Shown: in pieces, positions 27,585 to 35,766 of the stretch
Numbering within the stretch: position 1 is the stretch's first letter
Layout of the letters: each line of letters starts with the position of its first letter
NCBI GenBank assembly: GCA_021108035.1
Contig: JAIORQ010000034.1
Coordinates: 1 to 53,585 of the forward strand
Source: Bacteroidales bacterium
GTDB lineage: Bacteria; Bacteroidota; Bacteroidia; Bacteroidales; JAADGE01
Length of the DNA stretch: 53,585 bases
Direction of reading: 5' to 3'
Position numbers and translations under genes: made by a program
The notes under the pieces: generated by a model
What the model saw: only the letters and a program-made list of their open reading frames with translations
Told to the model about the DNA's origin: nothing
The model's database searches: none

Positions 27585-27716
27585 AACAGTACATGATTAT
27601 CAGCACTTTAGCTGTTTCGGCTTTTTTTATGCGTAAAACAAAATAATTTAACTACATAAGGATATAAGCTAAAATGAATTTATAAATAAATTGATGAAAG
27701 TTGACACTATCCTAAA

Positions 27717-27911
27717 AAATCCGTAGGATTGTACTATTTGTAACACCGTACGGCAGTGCGGTTACAGACAAATACAGAAAGCGAAAATCCCGTAGGGATG
27801 CACTCATAATCTGTTTAGCCATATTACTTTATCTTCGGAACTCTTTTCGCTTTGATTTTATACTCTCGGTACTGCCGTATCGAGTTACAAATATATCAAT
27901 CCTACGGATTT
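27717..27911. repeat. Large imperfect inverted repeat, about 195 bp
   Basis: The 41-bp left arm (27717-27757, beginning AAATCCGTAGGATTG) matches the reverse complement of the right arm (27871-27911) at most positions. An inner pair (AAAGCGAAAA near 27778 with TTTTCGCTTT near 27844) continues the stem, and the centre contains ATCCCGTAGGGAT. No open reading frame is inside. It looks like a non-autonomous palindromic (MITE- or REP-like) element. The remainder of the intergenic stretch 27585-27993 holds nothing else recognisable. Confidence 0.75.
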
Positions 27912-27993
27912 CTCAATTAACTTTAAACTTTTAACTATTGAACTTTATCAGGCACAAATTTGGTACAGGCTTTGCCGTTTAAGGTGTTATGTA

Positions 27994-29442
27994 TTATTGT
28001 TTCACCCATTTCCCACTCTCAATTTCATTACCTTTATGTGTGTAATTATAAATATATGTGCCGGTCGGTAAATCTCCGGTGTTTATTTCCGTTAATCTTT
28101 CTGTTATTTTTTGTTGAAACACAAGTTTGCCTGTAATGTCATACATTGTAAATTCACCGCCTAATCTTTGCACGGCTGTTCTTATGTTTAAATGTTCATT
28201 GCCGGGGTTTGGGTACAGGATTAGTTCGTGTGCTTTTATTTTTGGTCCGTTAATTGATACAGGTAAATTTCCTTCTGCATCTAATTTAACAATATATGTT
28301 TTGACTTTCGGTTCACCAAAAGGGGTAAATTGAATATCTCCGGTAATAATACAACCACCGTCATTTGTTGCATAAATATTTTTAACAAGCATAGACATAG
28401 TAGAACTGTCACCATAGAATTTTTCCCATTGAACATCCAAAGAACTGTTTAGTTTTACTACAACAGAATAATTTAATTCTGAAGGAGGATAATAGTGTAA
28501 CCCCGGTGTTGTATAGGAAATATATACAGATGAAGTATCAACAAAAGAAAGTCCTTTAAATTCAGCAATGTGATTCCAAACATCTTCAAAACCGAAAATT
28601 TGTCTTTTTATTTCATTAAATGCAGTATCATAAAGTGTTATACCAACTATATCAGAAAAACCCGCTTGGTAATCACTACCGTCACCTGTAAAAATAAAGC
28701 TTGTATCAGTGATAAATTTTAAATTCGGATACCTTTCGTAATCAATATTTCCGGATAAAAATGTATTATATACTGTATCAATATTAAAGTTATTATCAAG
28801 TTTGAAAATGCAATCAGTACTTCCGCCTAATGCAGCAGTATTATGATTTGCAAATAAATAACCGGATGTGTCCGGAATTTGTATCAATTTTCCGTTTCGT
28901 AAGGCTTGATAATCTTCGAACTTATGATATCCGATAAAATCACCGGTTTCCGTAAATTGGTATATGAAAGTTGAATCAGGCGAAAAAATTGATGCAGAAT
29001 CAATATTTAATAAAATTAAAATTTCATTATCAAAATTTTTAATACAATCCCATGTCCATGCTGCTCCTCTGTCTTCTATATCTACATAATAGGTATTCTC
29101 CCATAAAGTATTTAAATTTGAATCATATTTTTTAAACCAAAAATTAAAATGACTTTCTTCAACATAATCATAAAGCCCTACAGATGTGTATTCTCCATTT
29201 TCATCTTTTAATATTGTTCCTATTGTTTTGTTCTCTTCATGAATTTTTATTGTTTCAAGAATTTCACCTTCTTGGCTGAAAACAAACAGGCTGTCATCCA
29301 TAAAAAAAGCTAACTTATTATCATTTGTTTCAACAAAATGTACAGGATATTTTTTGTCATGATGAAAATATTCAAAGCTGTGTTGTGAGTATATTTGTGT
29401 TCCTGTAAATAATAATGTTAATAATAAAAAATAAATTTTCAT
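27994..29442 (-). CDS. Secreted T9SS cargo protein with C-terminal sorting domain
   Basis: A signal peptide (MKIYFLLLTLLFTGTQIYSQ) is followed by about 380 residues of repeated beta strands with many aspartate/tyrosine-rich blades, resembling a beta-propeller. It ends in a type A sorting tail starting LILYPNPGNEHLNI with MYDITGKLVFQQ and ending GTYIYNYTHKGNEIESGKWVKQ. The tail directs export by the type IX secretion system and attachment to the cell surface. No enzymatic motif is visible in the propeller part. It stands alone and converges with the LytTR gene across the repeat region. Confidence 0.85.
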   Translation of the reverse strand: MKIYFLLLTLLFTGTQIYSQHSFEYFHHDKKYPVHFVETNDNKLAFFMDDSLFVFSQEGEILETIKIHEENKTIGTILKDENGEYTSVGLYDYVEESHFNFWFKKYDSNLNTLWENTYYVDIEDRGAAWTWDCIKNFDNEILILLNIDSASIFSPDSTFIYQFTETGDFIGYHKFEDYQALRNGKLIQIPDTSGYLFANHNTAALGGSTDCIFKLDNNFNIDTVYNTFLSGNIDYERYPNLKFITDTSFIFTGDGSDYQAGFSDIVGITLYDTAFNEIKRQIFGFEDVWNHIAEFKGLSFVDTSSVYISYTTPGLHYYPPSELNYSVVVKLNSSLDVQWEKFYGDSSTMSMLVKNIYATNDGGCIITGDIQFTPFGEPKVKTYIVKLDAEGNLPVSINGPKIKAHELILYPNPGNEHLNIRTAVQRLGGEFTMYDITGKLVFQQKITERLTEINTGDLPTGTYIYNYTHKGNEIESGKWVKQ

Positions 29443-29493
29443 AATTATAAATATTAAGGAACAAGCCGGTTAATGGCTTGTTCCTGCTTTATG

Positions 29494-30501
29494 TTAATGA
29501 ATATGTGCTCCGCCATGGTAAACACCGTATTTAAATTCAACCCTGTGTGTTTGATGTGTATCTTCATCCCAAGGAGGAGGAAAATTAAATGTTCTGCTTG
29601 TAAAAAAATATGATTTCATTTCAAGAGGCCAACCCAATTGTTCATACTCATCATCTTGATAATCTTTTGCAGATTGAATAGCCGTCCAAGCTCTGTCTTT
29701 ATACCAGTCATAAGAATCACCTATAGTTAAACATCTGTCCCATGTATTGTCATCACGCACCTCAGTATAAATAATTATATTATTTCCTACAGGGCTTTGT
29801 TGTGTACTGTACCAAGGTCCTTGGTCTTGCCATACAGTAGCAGAAGCATTATATGCGTCAAAATATATGTTTATTATATCTGTCCAGTAACCCGGCATTC
29901 TTTCAAGCTGAGCATATGTATTTCTTGTATATCTGTATATTTCAGTAGAGGCATCTTTTTCCCATAAATATTGTCCGTCGCAACTTCCGTATTTTAAGCC
30001 CCAAATCCAACCGGTTACCAAACCTTTATTCTGTTGGAATTTATATTCAATCATAATTATTGAAGTAAAAATATTATTCTCAAATTCAACATCAACAGCA
30101 CTTAAAAATTTATTCATGCCGTTAAATTCTTCAAAAGTCAACAGTGCAAATTCTTCAATTTGGCTATATGCGTCAACAATATCATTAAAACTTATTTGTT
30201 CATTTACAGCCTCTGTATTAACATCAAATGTGTCAATTTTAAACATATCAACTTCAGGTATTTCTTCAGGCACATAGCAATATGTATAATTCAAAGCCGC
30301 CTCAATATACCAAACAGCCGAATCTATACTCATGGTTTCTCCGGATTTACTTCCGCTTTCCATTTTAGCTTTAAAATTAAGAATCTTTTGTTCCGTCGGA
30401 TCAATCTCTTTCTCTGTTATGGCATCGTCCTTTTTACATGCCGAGAACACAATGCTTATTACAAGCATAAACGTAAAAACTTTTAATAAATTTTTGTACA
30501 T
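29494..30501 (-). CDS. Putative lipoprotein, function unknown
   Basis: A lipoprotein signal (FTFMLVISIVFSAC followed by KKDD) makes Cys21 the probable lipidated residue. The mature 315 residues contain ILNFKAKMESG and SIDSAVWYIEAALNYTY early, a region rich in Trp and Tyr, and a C-terminal RVEFKYGVYHGGAHIH. I recognise no characterised family, though the early helix resembles surface lipoproteins of Bacteroidota. The leader contains a hairpin (30520-30540) and, 57 bp upstream of the start, a compact structured RNA candidate on the same strand. It may be co-transcribed with the T9SS gene 51 bp downstream. Confidence 0.7.
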   Translation of the reverse strand: MYKNLLKVFTFMLVISIVFSACKKDDAITEKEIDPTEQKILNFKAKMESGSKSGETMSIDSAVWYIEAALNYTYCYVPEEIPEVDMFKIDTFDVNTEAVNEQISFNDIVDAYSQIEEFALLTFEEFNGMNKFLSAVDVEFENNIFTSIIMIEYKFQQNKGLVTGWIWGLKYGSCDGQYLWEKDASTEIYRYTRNTYAQLERMPGYWTDIINIYFDAYNASATVWQDQGPWYSTQQSPVGNNIIIYTEVRDDNTWDRCLTIGDSYDWYKDRAWTAIQSAKDYQDDEYEQLGWPLEMKSYFFTSRTFNFPPPWDEDTHQTHRVEFKYGVYHGGAHIH

Positions 30502-30519
30502 TTTAAATAATTTTTTGGT

Positions 30520-30540
30520 ACTGCCTGTTCCCGAAGCAGT
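30520..30540. other. Hairpin ACTGC...GCAGT in the lipoprotein leader
   Basis: ACTGC and GCAGT flank an 11-base loop, 19 bp upstream of the lipoprotein start codon. The role is unclear; it may be a leader structure or the 3' boundary of the RNA element. Confidence 0.35.
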
Positions 30541-30557
30541 GTTTATAAAAATATAAA

Positions 30558-30705
30558 GAGGCGTGGGAACTGTAACTTATCCGCCTCAGAGGTATCACCA
30601 AACACCCACACTGTCAAATAAGAACAGCCCACGCCAAAGGGCGTGAGCATCAATCTTATTTCTCGACAATGTTAGAAAATTGGTGATTTTCTGAAGCAAG
30701 AAATT
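30558..30705 (-). ncRNA. Candidate pseudoknotted structured RNA (possible orphan HEARO/omega-RNA or 6S-like)
   Basis: On the minus strand several stems are fully paired. A 7-bp stem joins 30697-30703 to 30659-30665. A hairpin at 30674-30692 (AGAAAAT/ATTTTCT) follows. A strong GC stem at 30627-30648 competes with a long stem pairing 30628-30635 with 30560-30567 (GGCGTGGG/CCCACGCC), extended by CTGT/ACAG and CTTAT/ATAAG. The loop of the second hairpin (ATCACCAA, 30680-30687) is exactly complementary to 30594-30601, giving an 8-bp pseudoknot. The GC content is far above the surrounding DNA. A T-rich run follows the last stem. No IscB-like ORF is present, so the family is unproven. Confidence 0.55.
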
Positions 30706-30807
30706 AAGCTAAACGCTTTTTATTTTAATGTTTTAAATTTCTTTATCTATGTCATATAATTGTTATTTTATTATTTGTGTTTTAGAAATTTAATTGTATT
30801 AATATCG

Positions 30808-30815
30808 CAAATGTA
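30808..30815 (-). promoter_or_regulatory. Possible promoter -7 box TACATTTG upstream of the RNA candidate
   Basis: The minus strand reads TACATTTG, an exact TAnnTTTG match about 105 bp before the first stem of the RNA candidate. No -33 box is found, so the assignment is weak. The bases 30706-30807 are plain AT-rich DNA. Confidence 0.3.
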
Positions 30816-30896
30816 TTAATGTTTTTTGTTATTGCATAATTTTTTCTGCGTAGGGGTTTTTTTCAATAAAGTTGTCATAAAAACGAAATGACATTC

Positions 30897-31062
30897 AAAC
30901 CTAAATTGAGTGATTATGAACAAAGAGAAGTGCCAAGATTTTGAGAACAAAAGTATTCCAAAAAAAGGGATAATACCCGGTGGTACTTGAACTTTTTTAG
31001 GAATACCTTTTGGCTCAACAGATTGGTGCTTATCAAAGTTCATAATTGCTCATTTTAGGTTT
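30897..31062. repeat. 166-bp near-palindrome (MITE-like) upstream of the TonB receptor
   Basis: The left arm (30897 to about 30967) and right arm (about 30990 to 31062) are reverse complements with scattered mismatches: AAACCTAAATTGAG pairs with AAACCTAAAATGAG read from the other end, and AGTATTCC pairs with GGTATTCC. The centre contains ACCCGGTGGT. An antisense reading frame across it is a by-product. The element lies 134 bp before the TonB-receptor start. Confidence 0.8.
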
Positions 31063-31195
31063 AAAATATATCGTGTATTTCATCTCAATTTTTTTCGGTT
31101 TATCACAAATTCATGCAATTCATAACATATTTTTATATAATCAAAATTAAATCTTCAATATTACAAAAGAATTTATAAATCTTAAAAATGAAAAA

Positions 31196-33580
31196 ATGAA
31201 AGCAAAATTATTGTTTATTTTATTAAGTATGAGTATTACTTTTTTAAGTTTCGGACAACAAAATCCCTATACACAAACTTTAAGAGGTAAAGTTATTGAT
31301 GTTGACACTGAAATTCCTGTTGCCGGAACTTTTATAATAATTGAAGATCTTTCCGGTGAATTTACAGGACAAGCAGGAGCTGCAGGTGAGTTCAAAATAG
31401 AAAATGTTCCTGTAGGGAAACATACCGTAAAAGCTATGTTACTTGGTTATAAAACAGTAACCCTAACGAATATAGAGGTCAGTTCAGGGAGAGAAACATA
31501 TCTCAATATCAGCATTGAAATGAATGTCATTGAAACGGATGAGGTTATAATTACTGCAAGTCGCGGAAAAAATAAAGCCCAAAATGAAATGGCTGTGATC
31601 AGTGTACGATCTTTCTCCGTTGATGAAACAGAACGCTATGCCGGCAGTTTGGGCGATCCGTCAAGAATGGCAGCTAACTTTGCAGGAGTTATGTCAGTAA
31701 GCGATCAAAGAAATGATATTATTATCAGAGGTAATGCACCTACGGGCCTGTTATGGCGTTTAGACGGTGTAAACATTCCTAATCCTAATCATTTCGGTGC
31801 ATTGGGTACAACAGGCGGGCCTGTAAGTATGTTAAACAATAATTTACTTGCAAATTCCGATTTCTTCACAGGTGCTTTTCCGGCAGAATACGGTAATGCA
31901 ATATCCGGAGTCTTTGACCTGAAGATGAGAAACGGAAATAATGAACAAAGAGAATATGTAGCACAAGTAGGATTTAACGGATATGAGCTTGGTGCCGAAG
32001 GCCCTTTTACAAAAAAATCAAAAGCATCATACTTGATAAATTTCCGATATTCAACCATAGAATTAATAAGTAAACTTGGATTTGATTTAGGTACCGGGGC
32101 TTCTATTCCTCAATACAAAGACCTTTCATTAAAATTAAATTTCCCTTTGAAAAAAGGAAGAATCTCATTATTCGGAATAGGAGGTTTAAGTTATATTGAA
32201 ATGCTTGATAAAGATACTACCGAATCAAGTTACGGTACAACCGGAACCAATACTTACTTTGGTTCAAATATGGGCGTTGCAGGATTAACACACGTTCATT
32301 TTATTAACGGAAGTACAAAGTTACAAAACAGTATTTCATTTTCAGGCTCTCGAAGCTATACCGAACTTGATTCCTTGGATGAAAACAGAGATGCTTACCC
32401 ATTCTATCGCAGTGATTTTATAGAATCAAAACTTGCATATTCTTTGAATTTAAAACGAAGATTCAGCAGGAAAAGCAGTTTGTCTTCAGGAATCAACATT
32501 GATTATTTTATGTTTAATTTTATGGACAGTGTAAAAAGATTTACTGAAGAAGCCTTACTTAATAACCCTGAAAAAGATTTTTTGATACTTACGGAAAATG
32601 ACGGTACATTTATTTTGTATCAAGCTTTTACTCAATGGAAATATAAATTTACGGATAAATTAACTTTGTATTCCGGAGTGCATTTTCAACAAGCAAGTTT
32701 AAACAGTGATTTTGCAATAGAGCCAAGAATAGCATTGCAATGGGATATTGCCCCTAAACATTCATTAAACTTTGGAGGAGGCATGCACTCAATATTACAA
32801 GCTCATATGTTGTATTTTATTAATACAGAGTTAGATGACGGAACATTTATTGAAACAAATAATGATGTCGGATTTACAAAAAGTGATCAAGCTGTAATTT
32901 CTTATAATTTTTACCCGGGTGAAAATTTCAGAATTAAATTTGAGACTTACTATCAAAACCTAAGAAATATTCCGGTAAATAAACATCATGAATGGTATGC
33001 CTCTGTAAATGACGGTGCAGACTTTGCATTACCCTCAATTGACAGCCTTGTAAACGAAGGAACAGGTAAGAATTACGGTGTTGAATTGACAATAGAAAAA
33101 TTTTTCAGCAAAAATTATTATTTTCTCTTGACAAGTTCATTATATGATTCAAAATATACAGCATATGACGGTATTGAAAGGAATACAGTATTTAACGGAA
33201 ATTACGTTGTAAACGGATTGTTCGGGTATGAATTTAAAATCGGGAAAAATAATATTTTGGCATTTAATATAAAAGGCGTTTGGGCAGGAGGAAAAAGAAT
33301 AATGCCTGTTGACTTGGAACAATCAATAATTGAGGGAGAAGAAGTGTTTGATTTCTCAAAATTATATGAAGAACGATATGACGATTATATCAAAGCAGAT
33401 TTAAGAATCAGTTTTAAAAGGAACGGGAAAAACAAATCTCACGAATGGGCAATTGATTTGCAAAATGTAAGTAACAATAAAAATGTGTTCCGACAATTTT
33501 ATAATCCTGTTGAAGAAAAAATTCAAACAGATTACCAAACCGGAATATATCCTATGTTCCTGTATCGATTCAGATTTTAA
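31196..33580 (+). CDS. TonB-dependent outer-membrane receptor with carboxypeptidase-regulatory-like domain
   Basis: A signal peptide (MKAKLLFILLSMSITFLSFG) is followed by a CarboxypepD_reg-like beta-sandwich (about 28-115). Next comes a TonB plug containing DIIIRGNAPTGLLWRLDGV and INPNPNHFG-like loop residues (about 140-250), then a 22-strand-type barrel ending in the aromatic residue of FLYRFRF. At 794 residues it is complete. It lacks an STN domain, so it is not itself a FecA-type signalling receptor, although a FecI/FecR system lies 1.6 kb downstream. No SusD-like lipoprotein accompanies it, so the substrate is unknown. A strong terminator follows. Confidence 0.88.
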   Translation: MKAKLLFILLSMSITFLSFGQQNPYTQTLRGKVIDVDTEIPVAGTFIIIEDLSGEFTGQAGAAGEFKIENVPVGKHTVKAMLLGYKTVTLTNIEVSSGRETYLNISIEMNVIETDEVIITASRGKNKAQNEMAVISVRSFSVDETERYAGSLGDPSRMAANFAGVMSVSDQRNDIIIRGNAPTGLLWRLDGVNIPNPNHFGALGTTGGPVSMLNNNLLANSDFFTGAFPAEYGNAISGVFDLKMRNGNNEQREYVAQVGFNGYELGAEGPFTKKSKASYLINFRYSTIELISKLGFDLGTGASIPQYKDLSLKLNFPLKKGRISLFGIGGLSYIEMLDKDTTESSYGTTGTNTYFGSNMGVAGLTHVHFINGSTKLQNSISFSGSRSYTELDSLDENRDAYPFYRSDFIESKLAYSLNLKRRFSRKSSLSSGINIDYFMFNFMDSVKRFTEEALLNNPEKDFLILTENDGTFILYQAFTQWKYKFTDKLTLYSGVHFQQASLNSDFAIEPRIALQWDIAPKHSLNFGGGMHSILQAHMLYFINTELDDGTFIETNNDVGFTKSDQAVISYNFYPGENFRIKFETYYQNLRNIPVNKHHEWYASVNDGADFALPSIDSLVNEGTGKNYGVELTIEKFFSKNYYFLLTSSLYDSKYTAYDGIERNTVFNGNYVVNGLFGYEFKIGKNNILAFNIKGVWAGGKRIMPVDLEQSIIEGEEVFDFSKLYEERYDDYIKADLRISFKRNGKNKSHEWAIDLQNVSNNKNVFRQFYNPVEEKIQTDYQTGIYPMFLYRFRF

Positions 33581-33602
33581 TTTTTATTATAGTTATCTGT
33601 AA

Positions 33603-33641
33603 AGCTCAATTATTAAAAATAATTGGGCTTTTATTTTTTTA
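33603..33641 (+). terminator. Rho-independent terminator after the TonB receptor
   Basis: AGCTCAATTATT (33603-33614) pairs with AATAATTGGGCT (33618-33629) at 11 of 12 positions and is followed by a run of T. It separates the receptor transcript from the following carboxypeptidase-regulatory-like gene. Confidence 0.8.
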
Positions 33642-33716
33642 TTATAGGGTATTTTGAAACATGCATATCTTATAAGTGAAAACAAATATAAAACTAACTC
33701 TTTAAAAATAGAAATC

Positions 33717-35015
33717 ATGAAAAATAAAAGTTTCATTAAAAGTTTAATCGCAGTTTCATTATTACTTTTCTTTTGTTTGGGAACAGTAAAATCAGCCTCA
33801 ATTATTTTAGGTATAAGTTCAAAATACAAAACAGACACATATGTAACTGTTGAGGGGCAAGTAATTGATAAAGTTACTAACAACCCTTTGGTTTTTGTAT
33901 CAGTATCAGCCGTGGGTTCTAATGTAGGAACTGTTACAAACACAGAAGGAAAATTTACATTGAATATTGAAAATGATTTGAATGTAAGTCAAATATCTTT
34001 TAAACATCTGGGATATAAAAATAAAATTGTACCGCTTTCATCATTAAAAGCTAAGAATGTTACTATCAGTATGGAAGCTTATGTTGTTCCTATTGAAGAA
34101 GTAATTATACGTCCGAGCAATCCTTATGAATTGATTGAAGAAATATTAAGAAAAATTCCTGAAAACTATTGTGTTGAAGCATATAAACATATGGCTTTTT
34201 ACAGAGAAACAATTAAGAAGAGAAAAAAGTATGTTTCAATTTCAGAAGCTGTAGTTGAAATTTATAAAGCTCCTTATGATAATGAAATGAAAAATGACTT
34301 AGTAAAATTGTACAAAGGGCGAAAAAGTGCAAATGTAAAATCTCAAGATACATTAATCATGAAATTAAAAGGAGGACCGCAAACAGCACTTTTGCTTGAT
34401 ATTGCTAAGAATCCTTATATTTTGTTCTCTGATGAAAACTTAGAAAATTATTTATTTGAAATTGATGAAATAGCAAATATCAATGATAATCAAAACTATG
34501 TTATTAAGTTTACACAGAAAACAAAACAAGAATATCCTTTATTCAACGGCAAGTTATATGTAGAAATAAAATCATTGGCCATTACTGCTGCTGAATTCAG
34601 CTTAAATCTTGAAAACGAAGCAGAAGCAAGTAAAATGTTTGTTCGTAAAAAACCGTTGTTTATGACTATTACTCCTATTGCAACAAATTATGTAATAAAA
34701 TTTACAGAATATAACGGCAAGTATTTTTTCTCACATGCAAGAGGTGAAGTTATGTTCAAAGTAAAATGGAAGAAAAAACTTTTTAATTCAAAATATACTG
34801 TCATGACAGAAATAGCATCTACTGACAGAACAAATAAAAATGTAATAAAATATCCGAGAAATGAACAATTAAAATCATCTATTGTTTTTGAAGAAAAAGT
34901 TCATCCTTTTGCAGACCCTGAATTTTGGGGTAAATACAATACAATTAAACCGGAGGAATCAATTGAAAATGCAATTAATAAATATGGAGTAAGGTTAAAA
35001 ATTCAAAATAATTAA
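33717..35015 (+). CDS. Carboxypeptidase-regulatory-like domain protein, paralogue of the 36738 gene
   Basis: I start at the ATG at 33717, which gives a signal peptide (MKNKSFIKSLIAVSLLLFFC) and 432 residues. A CarboxypepD_reg-like domain follows (EGQVIDKVTNNPLVFVSVSA, then NTEGKFTLNI). After it comes a roughly 280-residue C-terminal domain with the markers AFYRET, SISEAVVEIYKAPY, LKGG and FFSHARGEVMFKVK. The same C-terminal domain occurs in the STN-containing gene at 36738-38258, so the two flank the sigma/FecR pair. There is no beta-barrel. The function is unknown; I infer a periplasmic or outer-membrane-associated role. Confidence 0.75.
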   Translation: MKNKSFIKSLIAVSLLLFFCLGTVKSASIILGISSKYKTDTYVTVEGQVIDKVTNNPLVFVSVSAVGSNVGTVTNTEGKFTLNIENDLNVSQISFKHLGYKNKIVPLSSLKAKNVTISMEAYVVPIEEVIIRPSNPYELIEEILRKIPENYCVEAYKHMAFYRETIKKRKKYVSISEAVVEIYKAPYDNEMKNDLVKLYKGRKSANVKSQDTLIMKLKGGPQTALLLDIAKNPYILFSDENLENYLFEIDEIANINDNQNYVIKFTQKTKQEYPLFNGKLYVEIKSLAITAAEFSLNLENEAEASKMFVRKKPLFMTITPIATNYVIKFTEYNGKYFFSHARGEVMFKVKWKKKLFNSKYTVMTEIASTDRTNKNVIKYPRNEQLKSSIVFEEKVHPFADPEFWGKYNTIKPEESIENAINKYGVRLKIQNN

Positions 35016-35066
35016 AGTGTTAGTGAGTGCTTTGAAGTTCTCAAAATCAAGCCGAAGGGATGTATC

Positions 35067-35107
35067 AAAATACCCGGAAATGTCCGCAGAACTTTCCGGT
35101 GTATTTT
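35067..35107. repeat. Hairpin repeat before the ECF sigma gene
   Basis: AAAATACCCGGAAA (35067-35080) pairs with TTTCCGGTGTATTTT (35093-35107). It probably ends the upstream transcript. The reading frame across it (RRDVSKYPEMSAELSG) looks like a dispersed palindrome that mimics coding sequence, so I exclude it from the sigma gene. Confidence 0.6.
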
Positions 35108-35151
35108 GTAAAAAAGTAAAAAAGTTATATATTTATAAGCAAAATTATTAT

Positions 35152-35679
35152 ATGGGCAATGCAAAAGCCATAAAAAATATTGGAATAAAAGAATTTGAAC
35201 AATTATTCAAAGAATATTACACCGGACTGTGTTTTTTTGCATTAAGATATACGGAAGATAAAGAAGCGGCAGAAGAAGTTGTTCAAGATGTCTTTTATAC
35301 ACTCTGGGAAAAAAGGGAAAAAATAACAATTAAAACATCAGTAAAATCATATTTACATATAGCTGTCAGAAATAAATGTTTACAAAAAATAAATCATCTG
35401 AAAGTGAAACAAAAATATTTAAAAGCTGTAAACGAGCAAGATAAAATTTCAACAATAAGACCGGATGATAACCTTATTTATAACGAAAGTATTGAGATAT
35501 TTAATGAAGCATTAAGTAAATTGCCTGAAAAATGCAGAACTATTTTTAAAATGAGCCGTTTCGAAGGGCTGAAATATAAAGAAATTGCGTTTGAATTATC
35601 AATATCTGTTAAAACTGTTGAAGCATACATCACAAAGGCATTGAAACATTTTCGCAGATATTTTCCCGAATATGCATAA
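35152..35679 (+). CDS. ECF RNA polymerase sigma factor (FecI-like)
   Basis: This 175-residue sigma-70-family protein has region 2 (FEQLFKEYYTGLCFFALRYT, then EEVVQDVFYTLWEKRE) and region 4 (LPEKCRTIFKMSRFEGLKYKEIA, then SVKTVEAYITKAL). It belongs to the Bacteroidota ECF group paired with FecR anti-sigma factors. I choose the ATG at 35152 because the upstream in-frame extension crosses the repeat at 35067-35107 and is not sigma-like. FecR follows after an 87-bp repeat-bearing gap. Confidence 0.9.
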   Translation: MGNAKAIKNIGIKEFEQLFKEYYTGLCFFALRYTEDKEAAEEVVQDVFYTLWEKREKITIKTSVKSYLHIAVRNKCLQKINHLKVKQKYLKAVNEQDKISTIRPDDNLIYNESIEIFNEALSKLPEKCRTIFKMSRFEGLKYKEIAFELSISVKTVEAYITKALKHFRRYFPEYA

Positions 35680-35685
35680 CGACAC

Positions 35686-35745
35686 AGACAGCAAGTTTAA
35701 AGAAATATTGCACACAGATGACACAGAATAACACAGAAAAATCTT
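35686..35745. repeat. ACACAGATGACACAGAATAACACAG-type repeat between sigma and FecR genes
   Basis: Short direct repeats of CACAGA/ACACAG fill the 87-bp gap between the sigma and anti-sigma genes. It resembles the CACAGA-rich intergenic tracts found scattered in Bacteroidota genomes. No gene is present. Confidence 0.5.
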
Positions 35746-35766
35746 ATAAAATAATAAACCTAAATA

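Noticed and set aside
30816-31043. 75-codon minus-strand frame containing PKKVQVPPGIIPFFG
   Set aside because: It lies mostly within a 166-bp near-palindrome, so the peptide is a by-product of the repeat. There is no ribosome-binding context or neighbour supporting it.
35017-35151. N-terminal extension of the ECF sigma factor
   Set aside because: The extra 45 codons cross a palindromic repeat (35067-35107) and do not resemble sigma region 1 or 2. The ATG at 35152 matches the family start.
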